Positions 1-10,451 of a stretch of 64,000 nucleotides of DNA are shown piece after piece (position 1 is the stretch's first letter; every line of letters begins with the position of its first letter). This DNA is from Bactrocera neohumeralis (taxonomy: Eukaryota > Arthropoda > Insecta > Diptera > Tephritidae). Where the stretch lies: NCBI RefSeq assembly GCF_024586455.1, contig NW_026089624.1:4927341-4991340 (forward strand), given 5' to 3'. The translations under genes and the position numbers were made by a program. The notes under the pieces were generated by a model, which was not told the origin of the DNA, did no database searches, and saw nothing but the letters and a program-made list of their open reading frames with translations.

Positions 1-108
1 CTACAGCCACAAGTTTTGAAAGATGTTATGGAAAATGCTCTAAAAAGAGCCCATCAGTGCGAAGCTGAAAACGGCGGTCATTTCAGAGACATCATTTTTC
101 ATACTTAG
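1..108 (+). pseudogene. C-terminal 35 residues of mariner-like transposase (partial)
   Basis: The frame is open from base 1 to a TAG at 106-108. The end includes CEAENGGHFRDIIF, which resembles the C-terminus of insect DUF4817/DDE-type mariner transposases (a cysteine, then a Gly-Gly-His pair, then D/E-IIF near the stop). The catalytic DDE region is off the left edge. The encoded enzyme would cut and paste its own element. Whether this copy is intact cannot be judged from the fragment. Confidence 0.55.
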
Positions 109-228
109 TGTAAAAAAATATCCCTTTTGTATATTATATAATCTGAAAGAAAAAATAAAAAAAATTAATAAACGAAAAAGTTATTAAACTTTTACACCCC
201 TTGGGTTCTTTTGGCCCACCCTGTATAT
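1..228 (+). mobile_element. 3' end of a mariner-like (IS630-Tc1-mariner) element
   Basis: The window opens inside a DNA transposon. A 36-codon open frame ends at 108 and is followed by an AT-rich 3' UTR. Near 210-226 lies a mariner-style terminus reading TTTTGGCCCACCCTGTA, which I take as the 3' inverted repeat. The 5' half lies outside the window, so the other inverted repeat and the target duplication cannot be checked. The family resembles the insect mariner-like group whose transposase starts with a DUF4817-type helix-turn-helix, also seen here at 22.0 and 58.4 kb. Confidence 0.6.
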
Positions 229-549
229 CGATTCCCAAATATACGAAAGCCAAACCAATAAGGTATGAGAAATGAACAATAGCAATAAAGGTTGGCAACA
301 AACATATTTGGAATCGGTTACGAAAACGAGAAAAAATAATATTGATTCCCAAGTATACGAAAAGCAAAATCGAAAAATGCGCAAAATGAGCAATAGCACA
401 ATAAAGTAATTTAATCGGAAAATGTCCGAACGAAAATCGACAAAAATTGCTAAAAAACGACCGATAACTACAAACGCGGATCGAAAAAATTGCGAAAAAT
501 GTAATAATTAAATTTTGCAATTAATAATTTTTTCACCTTTATTTCAAAA
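229..549. repeat. AT-rich intergenic DNA with a diverged direct repeat
   Basis: No gene is visible. A segment starting GATTCCCAAATATACGAA at 230 recurs as GATTCCCAAGTATACGAA at 344, and both are followed by similar text containing GAGCAATAGCA-like sequence. The repeat period is about 114 bp. Open frames across it are low-complexity and show no family match. Confidence 0.4.
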
Positions 550-1716
550 TAAAGGGCTACCGCAAAATCCCAAATTCACTTTGATTTCGTATATGTAAGT
601 CACAATATACATATGTAATAATAAGTATATGTATGTATGTATATATGTACAATATTAATAAAATGTGATATGTATAAAGTGAAAAGGGAGATCCAAAAAC
701 TGAAAGTGCACTTGTTTTGTTGTTTGCTTTTTTTTTTTTGTTTTGCACTGCTTTCAGTAAATACCACTCGTTACCTGGTGCGTCGGCGTTTTGCCGGCGC
801 TTATGTCCCTTTTGCACAGAATGCAGCGGCAGCTCATTTCCACGACGGCAGCGGGAAGCAGGGCCTTGATGGCAGCAGTGGTTTGACGCCAGCAGCGGCG
901 ATGGCGGCAGTGGTTTGATAGTAGCAGCGACGTTGTGGCAGCAGCGGGTTGATTGCTTTTACCAGTTTTTGAACAGTTCTCCAACGGCTTTTTCCAACTG
1001 TTTTTTAATTTCTTCGTACGTCACTTTAAACAGGTTTTTAAACGATTTTCCTATGGCTTTTTTCAAATTGTTTAAACAAATTTTTTTTTTTGAACGACCC
1101 CGCTAGTTATACACTAACCTACATGTATATACATATGTCTTATACATATATGTCCGCCAGCCCAGCACAATTTAGAAATTTTGTCACTTTGTCTTTCGTT
1201 CTTTTATTTTTTGCACTACTGTATATTTCCTTTTTTTGTGTTTTACGTATTATGTATTAGCACTCTCTGCATCCACGATACTTCCCTTTTTCTTTTTCTT
1301 TTGCTATCATAAGCTTAGGTAAATATATGGGTAAGTATTAGCACTCCACTTCACTGTACATGCGTATATATGCATATATATATGTATATAAAGTATATTG
1401 CTTTATATTTGGTTTTTATATGTATGTTTAAGTTATTCTTTTTCACATATACATATATTTGGGCTTATATTTGGCCACTGTATTTTCCAAAGTATTCACG
1501 TATGTACGTATATGTAAGCATTAAATAGGTTTCACGCCACTTTTTCTTTTTATTCTCACTTTAGTTTTGTGTTTTATGTTTTATGATTATTTTTCCTTTA
1601 TTTAGGTATCACCATCACTGCACAACTTGGTCACTTCTACTATATATATGAATTATGTACATATATCGGTATGTACATATATCTACATGTATTTTTAGTA
1701 GACTATTTTTTTATTA
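550..1716 (-). other. Probable internal leader of a minus-strand LTR element, decayed
   Basis: Read on the minus strand, this follows the LTR (2616-3060) and primer-binding site (2598-2615), with a DINE-1-like element inserted between. It is A-rich on that strand and carries only short broken frames, one of which (754-984, minus) contains two CxxC-like cysteine pairs. Several TATATG/TACATATA microsatellites lie at 1100-1700. No gag or pol domain can be recognised, so assignment to the LTR element rests on position alone. Confidence 0.3.
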
Positions 1717-2444
1717 TTATACCCTGAACAGGAATCGTCGGAGACCCTATAAAGTATATATGTGACCTGGTCTACGAAAAGGAAGCTAACGTGCGAAAAC
1801 TAGTTAGTTAGTTAAAAATAAACAACTCGTTTCGTCAGTTTCTCGTTATCGTTATTTTTTGACACTTAAGCCCCCTTTTCGTAGACCAGGTCACATATAT
1901 AAATGGTCAGTATGTCGAGATGAGCCGATTTAGCCATGTCCGTCTATCTGTCCGTCCGTCTGTCTGTCTGTATATACGAACTAGCCCCTCAGTTTTTAAG
2001 ATATCGTTTTGAAATTTTGCAAACGTCATTTTCTCTTCAAGAAGCGGCCGATATCGGACCACTATAACATATAGCTGCCATACAAACTGAATGATCGCAC
2101 TCAAATGCTTGTATTAAAAACTTTCAGATTTGACAAGATATATTCACGAAATTTGGTACGTATTATTTTCTAAGGCAACAATGTAATCTCCGAAGAAATT
2201 GTTTAAATCGATTGACTATAGTACATAGCTGCCATACAAACTGAACGATCGGAATCAAGTTTTTGTATGGACAACTTTCACATTTGACAAGATATATTCA
2301 CGAAATTTGGTATAGATTATTTTTTAAGGCAACAATGTAATCTCTACATCTCTAATACAAACTGAACACATATTTACTAACAGAAATGCACCTGTGAAGG
2401 GTATTTAGCTTCGGTGCAACCGAAGTTAACGTTTTTTCTTGTTT
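1717..2444 (+). mobile_element. DINE-1/INE-1-like non-autonomous element (Helentron-derived)
   Basis: It begins TTATACCCTGAACAGG, continues through the GACCCTATAAAGTATATA motif, and has a GTCC/GTCT microsatellite core at about 1938-1972. Diverged tandem internal units carrying ATAGCTGCCATACAAACTGAA follow. A short stem-loop (CTTCGGT-GCA-ACCGAAG, 2409-2425) is followed by the TTTCTTGTTT end. This order (subterminal repeat, GTCY microsatellite, 3' hairpin, TCTTGTTT end) is the known DINE-1 architecture. It is non-coding and would depend on a Helentron for movement. A MITE is nested at 1761-1895. Confidence 0.75.
1761..1895. mobile_element. 135-bp MITE with 22-bp perfect terminal inverted repeats
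   Basis: The two ends are perfect inverted repeats of 22 bp, beginning TGTGACCTGGTCTACG. The flanks are TATATA on both sides (1755-1760 and 1896-1901), compatible with a TA-type target duplication. It interrupts the standard TATAAAGTATATATATAAATG stretch of the DINE-1-like element. The interior is non-coding and contains a CTAG-TTAG-TTAG run. The superfamily is not recognised from the TIR. Confidence 0.75.
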
Positions 2445-2597
2445 TTTTTTTTAATTTCTTTGTTTTAGATGATTGTTCCCACTTCACTTTACCGAAGACC
2501 GAAAACCGAAACGATTGACAGGCAATTAGAAACGATAATAGTTAATTAAAACTAACACGAAAGTCCAATAATATATATTCTTAGCTCACGCACTTAG

Positions 2598-2615
2598 TCC
2601 CTGCTCGCGGCGCCA
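2598..2615 (-). promoter_or_regulatory. Candidate primer-binding site of the minus-strand LTR element
   Basis: On the minus strand the sequence directly after the LTR reads TGGCGCCGCGAGCAGGGA. It starts with the TGG expected of a site complementary to the CCA end of a tRNA, and resembles lysine-tRNA type sites with one insertion. It supports reading the adjacent LTR in the minus orientation. Confidence 0.45.
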
Positions 2616-3060
2616 TGAAAATTCTCAATCGTTTTTGACAAGCGAAAATATAACTTGGGAATGTGCGAATAAAATCAAGAAGCCTAATGGCCTGTTACGA
2701 AAGAATTGCGATAAAAATGAAAACGCATTCGATCGATTCCACGGTTCAATTACAAGAGATTCTTTATTTCACTTCATCTAGTTGCTTAGCCTAAATCTTA
2801 AAACTAACGGCTTAAACTAATGGTAATTTTAATATGTACCTATTAAAAAAGAGGTAAGTATAATAATTTTCAACTTACGTTAAACATTGTAAAAGATTAA
2901 GTTGAGGTAAGTAAGGTGAGTAATATTTTAGTATTTAATGTATTATTAGGGTAAATAGTTTATATAATAGATTTTCTTAATTTAATTTTTAATAATTCAA
3001 TATTTTACAACTCATTTTATTATTATTGTTTTAGATATAAATATGTCGCTTGACGCAACA
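2616..3060 (-). mobile_element. LTR (445 bp) of a Bel/Pao-type element, minus orientation
   Basis: On the minus strand it starts TGTTGCGTCAAGCGAC at 3060 and ends TTTTCA at 2616, so it has TG...CA ends. The same LTR recurs in plus orientation at 31235-31703: shared blocks include TGTTGCGTCAAGCGAC at the start, AGAGGTGAGTATAAT-like text in the middle, and CTCAAAAACG..TTGAGAA near the end. An AATAAA lies on the minus strand near 2762. Its upstream side abuts gag remains of the plus-strand Bel/Pao copy at 3061, so it inserted into or beside that copy and is not its own 5' LTR. Confidence 0.55.
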
Positions 3061-3096
3061 ACAATCGTTTACATCCGAACAAAACAAACATACAAG

Positions 3097-3660
3097 TACG
3101 TCATGCGAACTGTGTAAAGAGGGCATAAGCTGAAATCTTGCGAGAAATTTAAAAAATTATATATTAACGAATGAAACAGTTTTAATTATTGCTATAAACG
3201 ACATTACTCAAGGCTTCATATTACAAATTTTTCCAACTCCGCTGAAAATAACGCAAATGTTAAAAGAGCTGTGGGATTGCCGGACTTACAAAATCCCGAA
3301 AATTGCCAAGAGGCACCATGCTGCTTAAAGGCATTATAAACTCAGGCGCTACACAGCGAAAACCAAAGCAGTGTATTATTACCCATAGCATTGGTCTTCA
3401 TCGAGCACCGAGGAGAACTGTTCAAACTTTGAGTCTTAATAGATCAAGGATCTCAACGATCATTTATAGCGTCCAACGCACAAAGTAGGCTACAACTGCC
3501 AACAAACCTAGCCAATTTTGAAATTACGATGGACGGAAGAGTAGTAGGAAACTCAAATAAAATCTGCCCCATTACTCTTATTTCCCCCAAGACGATAAAC
3601 GCATTCAAGCAGAAGCTATTGTCTTACCGCAACTAACAAATATGCTTCCAAGCTATGATA
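3097..3660 (+). pseudogene. Bel/Pao gag zinc knuckle plus protease remnant
   Basis: At about 3109-3180 one frame reads CELCKEGHKLKSCEKF, a CCHC-type knuckle like those at the end of Bel/Pao gag. At about 3430-3520 another frame reads ALIDQGSQRSF-like text (the D-x-G-S active-site region of the DUF1758 protease), followed by a DGRVVGNS segment. The parts are split by stops and frameshifts. The N-terminal gag is missing. In the family, gag packages RNA and the protease processes the polyprotein; here neither could be made. Confidence 0.6.
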
Positions 3661-4059
3661 TAAATAGCAAGTATTGGCAAACGGTTTCACATCTTAAGTT
3701 AGCAGACCCCAACTGCAACACTCTCACTCAAATAGACATTATATTAGGCAGCAGAGATCATACCACAAATATTACTCGAAGGTGTTAGAGAACAATTCTG
3801 GCACTAAGCCCCATTTTCGGTTGGATACCAAGTGGACTAGTTGCCGAACTAGTTACCACTATGACAACCTAAGTTGAGGAAATCTCCAACTACTCGATTA
3901 GATACGACTACCACTAAAGCCAGAATTCCCACACGCACTCGCCTTAGGTCATTCCCGTACCTCTGCTATCCAACAGTTTTTAAATATGAAAAAAAAACTA
4001 CTTAAAAAAGGCGAGCTAAACCAGAATACGATAGCGTCTTAGAAGAATACCTCCATTTA

Positions 4060-4700
4060 GGCCCATGGAGGACCCAGCCCTAGCGAAAAAATTATAAAAA
4101 GTAAATACTATTAATTTTACCTGCCACATCATCCAGTAATAAAGCCAGACAAAAAAACCACAAAGGTAAGAGTGGTCTTTAATGCATCAAAATCCACAAG
4201 TTCGGGGAATTTCCTAAATGACATTTTATTTACGGGACTCACGCTTCATCCAGATTTAATGCCTCTCATATTAAATTGGCCGATATAAAAATACGTTTTC
4301 AATGGGGATGTCGAAAAAATGTATCGACAAATACTTCAGCGAATAATTTTTCGAAAATCTCCCAATAGTCCACTACGTGTCTTAAATTAAAAAATATTAT
4401 CTTTGGCGTAAATTCATTCTGTGCCTCATTCGTACACTCCACGAACTGGCAGAAGACACAAAGTCAGAATTTCCTCTGGCAACACAAGTGTTGAAAACAC
4501 AATCGCGTATAGACGATATTTTGTCTGGAAGCTACAGTTTTTCACACGGATACGAATCTTTATAACAAGTAATAAGTGCCCTCAACACCGCAGGGTTTCC
4601 CCTGAAAAAGATAACTGCTAATCACCCAAATAACGAAATGAAAATTTGTTGGGCATTCAATGGAATGCGATATCGGACCAGTTCTCATATATGATTGATT
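4060..4700 (+). pseudogene. Bel/Pao reverse transcriptase remnant
   Basis: One frame at about 4155-4300 reads KVRVVFNASKSTSSG and later NGDVEKMYRQI, which are RT fingers/palm signatures of the Pao group (VVFDAS..., DI.KMY.QI). A later piece reads AGFPLKKITANHP, the post-YVDD stretch. The catalytic YVDD box is not visible; the region at 4400-4540 is frameshifted. Strand and order match the rest of copy 1. Confidence 0.65.
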
Positions 4701-4961
4701 GGTTTCACTTGTTCGTCCCAGTCGGTTCCGTCTTGCCATAATTCTTGTATTAAAATTTTCGCTTGTATCATATTGTCGAAAGCCATCCTGCGGGGTCGAA
4801 AAATTTTGCCACCGAGGATAAAATATCAAAAAGACAGATTTTATCCTCGGTGGCAAAATTTTTCGACCCCGCAGGATGGCTTTCGACAATATGATACAAG
4901 CGAAAATTTTAATACAAGAATTATGGCAAGATGGAACCGACTGGGACGAACAAGTGAAACC
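4701..4961. repeat. 124-bp inverted repeat with 13-bp loop inside Bel/Pao pol
   Basis: Left arm 4701-4824 and right arm 4838-4961 are reverse complements with one mismatch that I can find (the CCGTC versus CCATC position). The loop is 4825-4837. The right arm is in sense with the surrounding pol and encodes the RT-to-RNase H junction (an LIQELWQDGTDWDEQV-like stretch); the left arm is an antisense copy that replaces about 60 codons of RT. The arms are far better matched than the decayed element around them, so the duplication is recent or is an assembly foldback. Confidence 0.85.
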
Positions 4962-5530
4962 TCTTCGCCTGGAAAAATGGTCCCAGCTCGCAAATAATCT
5001 AAATAATATTTCTCAGATACAAATTCCACGATGAATAAATTATGCCCCAGAGCACAAAGTCGAACTACATGGCTTCTGTGACGCCTTTGAAAAGGCATAT
5101 TGTGCCACCATCTATATGCTCACACAATCCGACACAGCGATCACCTGTCACCTACTAGTAGTCAAGGCAAAGGTGGCTCCGCTAAAAACCAGAAGTCTAT
5201 ATTTCCAAAAGAACGTCTCAAATCCTTGGCGACATGTAGCCAGTGCTGACAACCCTGCCGATCTAGGTACAAGATAGTGCAAACTTCTTCACCGTGCCAG
5301 CACCACTCTTTGGTTTTGCCACAGAAAGTCGAAAAATCGACTCTTTTTACACGAGATTGGATGATACTGATACGTATCCTTGATTTTCAGAGCACTCAGG
5401 GAAATCGCTTTTATGTTCAATTTCATAAAGCGGCTCAAAGTTAAAGTGGAGGAAGAATCCATGCTGTACACGCAAGGCGATACATGGACACACCTAGACC
5501 TAGAAAATGCAGAGGTCGCTATTATCACCT
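4838..5530 (+). pseudogene. Bel/Pao RNase H region remnant
   Basis: Frames in this interval contain ELWQDGTDWDE, then HKVELHGFCDAFEKAYCAT (the G-F-C/S-D-A-S-E-x-A-Y motif of Pao RNase H), then short matches through 5380-5530. Several frameshifts interrupt it. In the family this domain degrades the RNA of the RNA:DNA hybrid. The first catalytic Asp motif is still visible. Confidence 0.6.
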
Positions 5531-6490
5531 ATACTCAATCACGCCACTTCAGCTGCGAGGTGTCACTTCTAAGAGAATCGAAGCCGATTGACAAAAAGAG
5601 CCCACTCTTAGCACTAAATCCATTTCTGGATACGAAAGGTTTGCTTGGTGCTAATGGTCGGCTTGCCAACTCAAGCTTGACATGTAACGAACGCCACCCT
5701 CGATTAATAACAGAGAAGTCTTGACTTACCATATTACTCTTCCAGTATATATGCATACTAATGCAGCACGCTGAACATCGCCTAATGCAGCAAGAGTTCT
5801 ATATTCCCCGACTTAAGCCTCAAATAAAAAAGTGTTTTTCCATGTGCTAGATTTGCACTATACATAAACAGAAGATGAGGACGTAGATTATGGTAGCACT
5901 TCCACCGGAACTCTGCAACTTTGTTATGCCTTTCACTATTACAGGTGGGCTTTTTCAGATAAAGACGTCTTTGCTAAGGTCTCCTACACTAGTAAAAGAC
6001 TACGTGGCAGTCTTTGTCTGTTTCATGACAAAAGCAGTGCAATTCGAACTATGCACTATTCTAAAAAAAAGGGGCATTTGCTCGACAATGGAAAAAACTT
6101 TATCGGGCCTTAAAGATCCACAGAAAATAGTTGGTGGACTTTATTAAACAAGTCTCTCTTGAGATTGTACACACGTACGCTCCTCAAGGCATTAATTGGG
6201 AATTCATCCCCCCAAGAGCTCCTCATATGGGTGGTTTATGGGAATCAGCTGTAAAAAGCTTCAAGTCCCACTTAAAAAAGGTAGCTGGAAACTACAAATT
6301 TAATTACGAAGAACTTACAACATTATTAGTTCGCACTGAAGCCGTTCTCAATTCGCGGCCACTAACAACACTCTCGCAAGATCCCTCAGATCTCACAGTC
6401 CTAACAAAAGGGCACTTTCTCAAAGGAGCACCCATTCTGGCCATACCTGAGCCAGGTGTGCTGTCGCTATCCTTATTAAATTGACGGTAG
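5530..6490 (+). pseudogene. Bel/Pao integrase remnant
   Basis: An HPRLITE-like stretch (about 5695) and HAEHRLMQQEFYIPRLKPQI mark the N-terminal zinc-binding region. From 5890 the core reads FQIKTSLLRSPTLVK and VAVFVCFMTKAVQFE. From 6131 the frame reads GINWEFIPPRAPHMGGLWES, the conserved segment around the catalytic Glu of Pao integrases, then LNSRPLTTLSQDP. The piece at 6131-6484 is open for 117 codons. A frame change near 6131 and loss of the second Asp block make it inactive. Confidence 0.8.
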
Positions 6491-7330
6491 AGAATTGAAA
6501 TTCTCCATCATAATTTCAGCCGCAGATGGTAAGAAGACTAAAGGACCTCCACAAGAGGTATCGATGGAAAACATAAGAAAAGGCGCCTAAGCCTGGAGAT
6601 TGTGTACTTATTAACGATGATTGTCTCCCACCTACCGAGTGGCCGGTTGGCCGCAAAGAAAAGTTCCATTGTGGCTCAGACGGTCACACCCGGGAAGTTG
6701 ATCTCCGTTCTCAAAGCGGAATTCTAACCAGAGCACTTGTTAAATTATGCTTTCTACCAACGGCGGATAATAGCGAAAAAGCGATACTAAATAATCCGAC
6801 CATAATACCGAAACACAAATGAAAACCAATTCAAATAAACCAATAAATCCGCAACAAACCGTTAAGAATAACAATAAAACTACAGAAATGGTCGGTCAAT
6901 ACGACACCCGATCATACCACATAACGTAGCACAATCGCCCATTCTATTTATATGCTACAATGTACATTCAAAATACTATTTCTAGATGGACGCGGACATG
7001 CCTACCCTACCAACACGAACTGTGAGGTCAGCTCCCAACGTGTCACGTAGTGGGCCTATTCCTATGCCCCGACCATCAACGCCACTGCATCGACCACCGC
7101 TTCGGGTAGTGGCTCGCGAGCAGACCCAACATCGTCATCCCCACAAGCCGAACTACGTCGCATTCGATGCCCTCTATGTCACCGGAAACATCGTCAGGAT
7201 TGTGACTCAGGTGATTTGTGCCACACGTGTGTCAGACTACATCACACAATGCTGCACCGTACCCCACGACGCGATGTAAGTCGGCCAGCTGCCTCAAGCG
7301 CAAGTAGACCAAAGCGATCAAACCGGGCAG
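6491..7330 (+). pseudogene. Bel/Pao integrase C-terminus and cysteine-rich tail
   Basis: 6500-6790 carries broken text corresponding to the MEWPLGRV-type C-terminal domain (here PTEWPVGRKEKFH-like). At 7150-7270 one frame reads RIRCPLCHRKHRQDCDS then CHTCVRLHHTMLHR, a zinc-knuckle tail of a kind found downstream of integrase in some Bel/Pao polyproteins. The longest open frame (6986-7279) uses a different phase and is probably a shadow of it. Confidence 0.45.
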
Positions 7331-7502
7331 TATGACGTCGAACCACTGCAGCCCAGCCTGAGTCCCATAAATGGCATCCGCAACGCGTTGCACCGACTAG
7401 GCAACGTCCAAAAGGGCCATAACATCGCCACACCACTGGGTTTAGCAACGTGGTGGCAAGGCTACAAAAACTCTAGCGACTGCTGAGCTGATCATTCGCC
7501 TA

Positions 7503-7814
7503 AGGGGGCCGGGATGGCTAAATGAGTTAAGCCTCTCCTTAAAAAGCCACCACATCCATGCAGCTGTCCACGAAGTCACATCACTGCCACACTTCAATAC
7601 ACCACACAGAACCTACACCAATACAACCCTCACGCGGGAGCACCCCAAATCCACACCACAATGAGTACCACCCAACAAAAAGGATCGTCACCTCTACACA
7701 GCAGTTCTTCTTCGTCTGCATTTTGAAACTTTACGTCACTTTCTTTCGACCGTCGATCGTCACGCTGCTATTTTCACAGTTTGCTATATTAGTGATTATC
7801 GTTATCAACCACAT
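7503..7814 (+). other. Polypurine tract and candidate 3' LTR of Bel/Pao copy 1
   Basis: AAGGGGGCCGGGATGG at about 7503-7518 looks like a polypurine tract. The following ~300 bp starts TGGCTAAATGAG and could run to TATCAACCACA near 7814, giving TG...CA ends, but no second copy exists in the window to prove it is an LTR. The interval is C-rich (CACC repeats) in its first half and codes for nothing recognisable. Confidence 0.3.
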
Positions 7815-8890
7815 TTAGATACGTGAATTTGAACACGGCTTATATATAGAAACCAAAGGAAGTGGAGTGGAGGAAGAGAAGTGGGCAATGGCTAAAACAA
7901 CATTTAAATAATGTAAATGAACTAGAACGAATAACATCAAAAAAAGTTATTTCAATTAGTTCAAAGCTTCTTAGCAAGTCATGTTGCACTAACACTATCT
8001 TATCTTTGTATATCATATTTAAACCGAAAAACCGAAATTTATTCGAGAGAGCACCGATTGCAGAATCTAGTGACATATGACGCCACAAAAATAAACATGG
8101 GTTTTGGTCTGACATATTTTACAGCCATTACAAATAATTTTCTGCCTGTGCTTGTTGTTGTGCCGTTGCACCAAGAGGAAAATGCAATTTCTGCACCGTG
8201 CACGTTTTTGCAAGAGCAAGAGAATCCCCCTAATATGAGAATATCAAGTGACAGCTGTATTTGTATATGGAATGTAAACAAATATCAAGTCTAAATTGTC
8301 ACTTGCCGGCAAAATATGTCTTCTAAAAACATCGATTAAACTAGAGCAGGCGCCGATTATAATGAGTGGAATGTAAGTTTTCAAGTAGTTTTTAGCGAAA
8401 ACTGTGTTTTCCTTTGACAGATTTTACATGGACGAAAACCACTTTTTCCCACGAAAACATATTTTCGTTGTCGGTCCGAACATAGTATAAGAAGGGGCAG
8501 CTATCACAGCTAGCAGAGCTACCAAAATATACCAACAAAAAAGTTGTCGTAGGTAGTAAAATATACAGACAAGAATGGTGCCACTTAGACGACGATCTTG
8601 GCACCCCCCTCCCCCTTCTCGCTATCCGGCCAACCGCAGCGTTCCACTTATTTCATTCCAATGGCACAGTGTGAAAATGAATGAAATCGAAAACGCCTAT
8701 TTCTGATACTCGTATAACACAATTTTAGATTTCATTTTATTCTCTCACTTTCCTGAGTACAAATCAAGAATAAATTAATGCCTTTGAAGTTAATGCAAAA
8801 TTATGTAAAAAATCGTATCTCAACAGTAGGTATACAGAAAAATTATAGGTTTATAAAAAACGCTGAATTGATAAAAAGAAATAAGTTAGT
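7815..8890. other. Unassigned DNA, no gene seen
   Basis: Several open frames of 70-90 codons overlap on both strands but show no domain, codon bias or family resemblance. A GTAAGT donor-like site follows an ATGAGTGGAAT at about 8361, without a matching exon. A pyrimidine run of C and T occurs at 8605-8625. I cannot assign this segment to a mobile element or a host gene. Confidence 0.4.
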
Positions 8891-8891
8891 A

Positions 8892-8960
8892 TTAGGTTGG
8901 GTAACCTTTGGACTTAATAACAGCTTTAAGAGATGATGGCATAGATTTTACAAAGTTGTG
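8892..8960 (-). pseudogene. C-terminus of a Tc1-like transposase
   Basis: On the minus strand the frame reads KSMPSSLKAVIKSKGYPT and stops at 8892-8894. This matches the well-known Tc1-family end (S-M-P-x-R-x-x-A-V-I-x-x-K-G-x-x-T-x-Y). The rest upstream on the minus strand (8960-9250) is too decayed to follow and is cut by RTE LINE copy A at 9254. Confidence 0.6.
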
Positions 8961-10130
8961 TGTGGTTGTAGCCGATATTTGGTTTCACTCTACTATAAGG
9001 ACCTTTTTAAACACCTTTTAGGTCGATTTCCTTTGCTAACAAAGGGTTTTTTCCTAATATTTCTGCCGCGGTAACCTGCAGAATACAATACGTGTCGAAT
9101 CGTTTAAGCATTGCTTTCCCATTTCGTTTTTAATGTCAATTTATTTTTAGAGCACTTTTTTAAGCATTTTCTTTTATTTTTGGAAGGATAATAATTGTTT
9201 CCGTGACGTCTAGAATGTGGGCTATTTTCAATAGAACCAAACGTTTTATATTTGTTCTTCTTCTTCTTTATTGCCGTAGACTACGCTACGCGATTATAGC
9301 CGAGTTAACAAGAGCACGCCAGTCGTTTCTTCTTTTTGCAACTTGGCGCCAATTGGAGATTCCAAGCGAAGTCACGTCCTTCTCCACCTGGTCTTTCCAA
9401 CTGAGAGGAGGTCTTCCTCTTCCTCTGCTTCACCCGGCGGGTACTGCGGCGAATACTTTTAGATATGAAGTGTTTTCGTCCATTCAGACGACATTACCTA
9501 GCCAGCGTTGCCGCTGTCTTTTAATTCGCTGAATTCAATGTCGTTATATATCTTATACAGCTCATCGTTCCATGGAATACCATATTCGCAATTGCCAACG
9601 CGCAAAGGACCATAAATCTTTCGCAGAACTTTTCTCTCGAAAACTCCTGACTCATCAGTGGTTGTCATCGTCCAAGCCTATGCACCATATAGCAGGACGG
9701 GAATAATGAGTGATTTATAGAGTTTGGTTTTTGTTCGTCGAGAGAGGACTTTACTTCTCTATTGCCTACTCAGTCCGCAGTAGCACCTGTTTGCAAAAGC
9801 TATCCATTGTTGGATTTCGAGTCTGTCTGTTGAAAATTAGTCGCAAGCGCGGAACTGTTTGTTTAAGGACGTCTTGTCCTCGTTCACTACCAGACCCATT
9901 TGCTTTGCTTCCTTATCCAGACTGGAGAAAACAGAACTAACGACGCGGGAGTTAAGGTCAATGGTATCTACATCATCAGCGTACGCCAGCAGTTGTACAC
10001 TCTTAAAGAAAATGGTACCTTCTCTATTTAGTTCTGCAGCTCGAATAATTTTTTCTAAGAGTAGATGGAAGAAGTCGCACGAAAGGGAGTCGCCCGGTCT
10101 GAAACCTTGTTTGGTATCGAACGGCTTTAA

Positions 10131-10451
10131 CCCTTATACGCATGTTGCTTTAATATATTCGTTATCATTTGGCTCAGTTGCCCCATGTGTGTGAGGTTTG
10201 CAGTCAGTTTCGTTTTTACTTAAGTAAGAGTGCATCGAAAAAATAATTTCATGAAAAATGTTGTATTTTAAAGTGACTATTGAAATTTAATTTGTGCTGA
10301 AAATTTGGAATCTTCATCGTTATTACAATTTAATTTGGTGTAAATGTTGATAAAAAGTTTCCAAATTTATTTTTAAATTTTATGAAATAAAACTTTAAGG
10401 GACCCTTGAGGAACCATCAGGTGCCTGGAGGAACCGCCAGGCGTTTAACGG
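10131..10451. mobile_element. piggyBac-like MITE, 321 bp, TTAA target duplication
   Basis: TTAA flanks both ends (10127-10130 and 10452-10455). The termini read CCCTTATACGC on the left and GCGTTTAACGG on the right; as inverted repeats they match at 9 of 11 positions. TTAA target choice and a CCC/CCG start are piggyBac hallmarks. The interior is AT-rich and non-coding. It sits at a deletion junction of the RTE copy, where the host text reads GGCTTTGAAAT in other arrangements, so TTAA arose from TTGA before insertion. Confidence 0.65.

Larger units (their letters stand above)
3061..7520 (+). mobile_element. Decayed Bel/Pao retrotransposon, copy 1
   Basis: Recognisable pieces occur in canonical order on the plus strand: gag zinc knuckle, aspartic protease, reverse transcriptase, RNase H, integrase, and a C-terminal cysteine-rich tail. 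A purine-rich tract (AAGGGGGCCGGGATGG, about 7503-7518) follows. Gag is truncated at its N-terminal side by the LTR at 2616-3060. Stops and frameshifts are spread throughout, so this is an old, non-functional copy. A 124-bp inverted duplication at 4701-4961 replaces part of the RT/RNase H region. Confidence 0.75.

Noticed and set aside
637..984. Small cysteine-containing frames on both strands as a gene
   Set aside because: The frames overlap on opposite strands, are rich in simple GCAGCAG-type codons, and have no family match or signals.
1360..1400. TATATG/TACATA runs as promoters
   Set aside because: These are ordinary microsatellites, frequent throughout the window (for example 11560, 19720, 54000), without linked genes.
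2616..3060. Plus-strand 5' LTR of Bel/Pao copy 1
   Set aside because: The primer-binding site lies on its left side in the minus orientation, and the related LTR at 31235 is in the opposite orientation relative to its own gag. Copy 1 starts inside gag right after it.
7242..7448. Minus-strand frame of 68 codons as a gene
   Set aside because: It is antisense to the Bel/Pao cysteine-rich tail and shows no features of its own.
8361..8610. Host exon near the GTAAGT site
   Set aside because: A lone donor-like site without a coding exon, acceptor or protein similarity is not sufficient.
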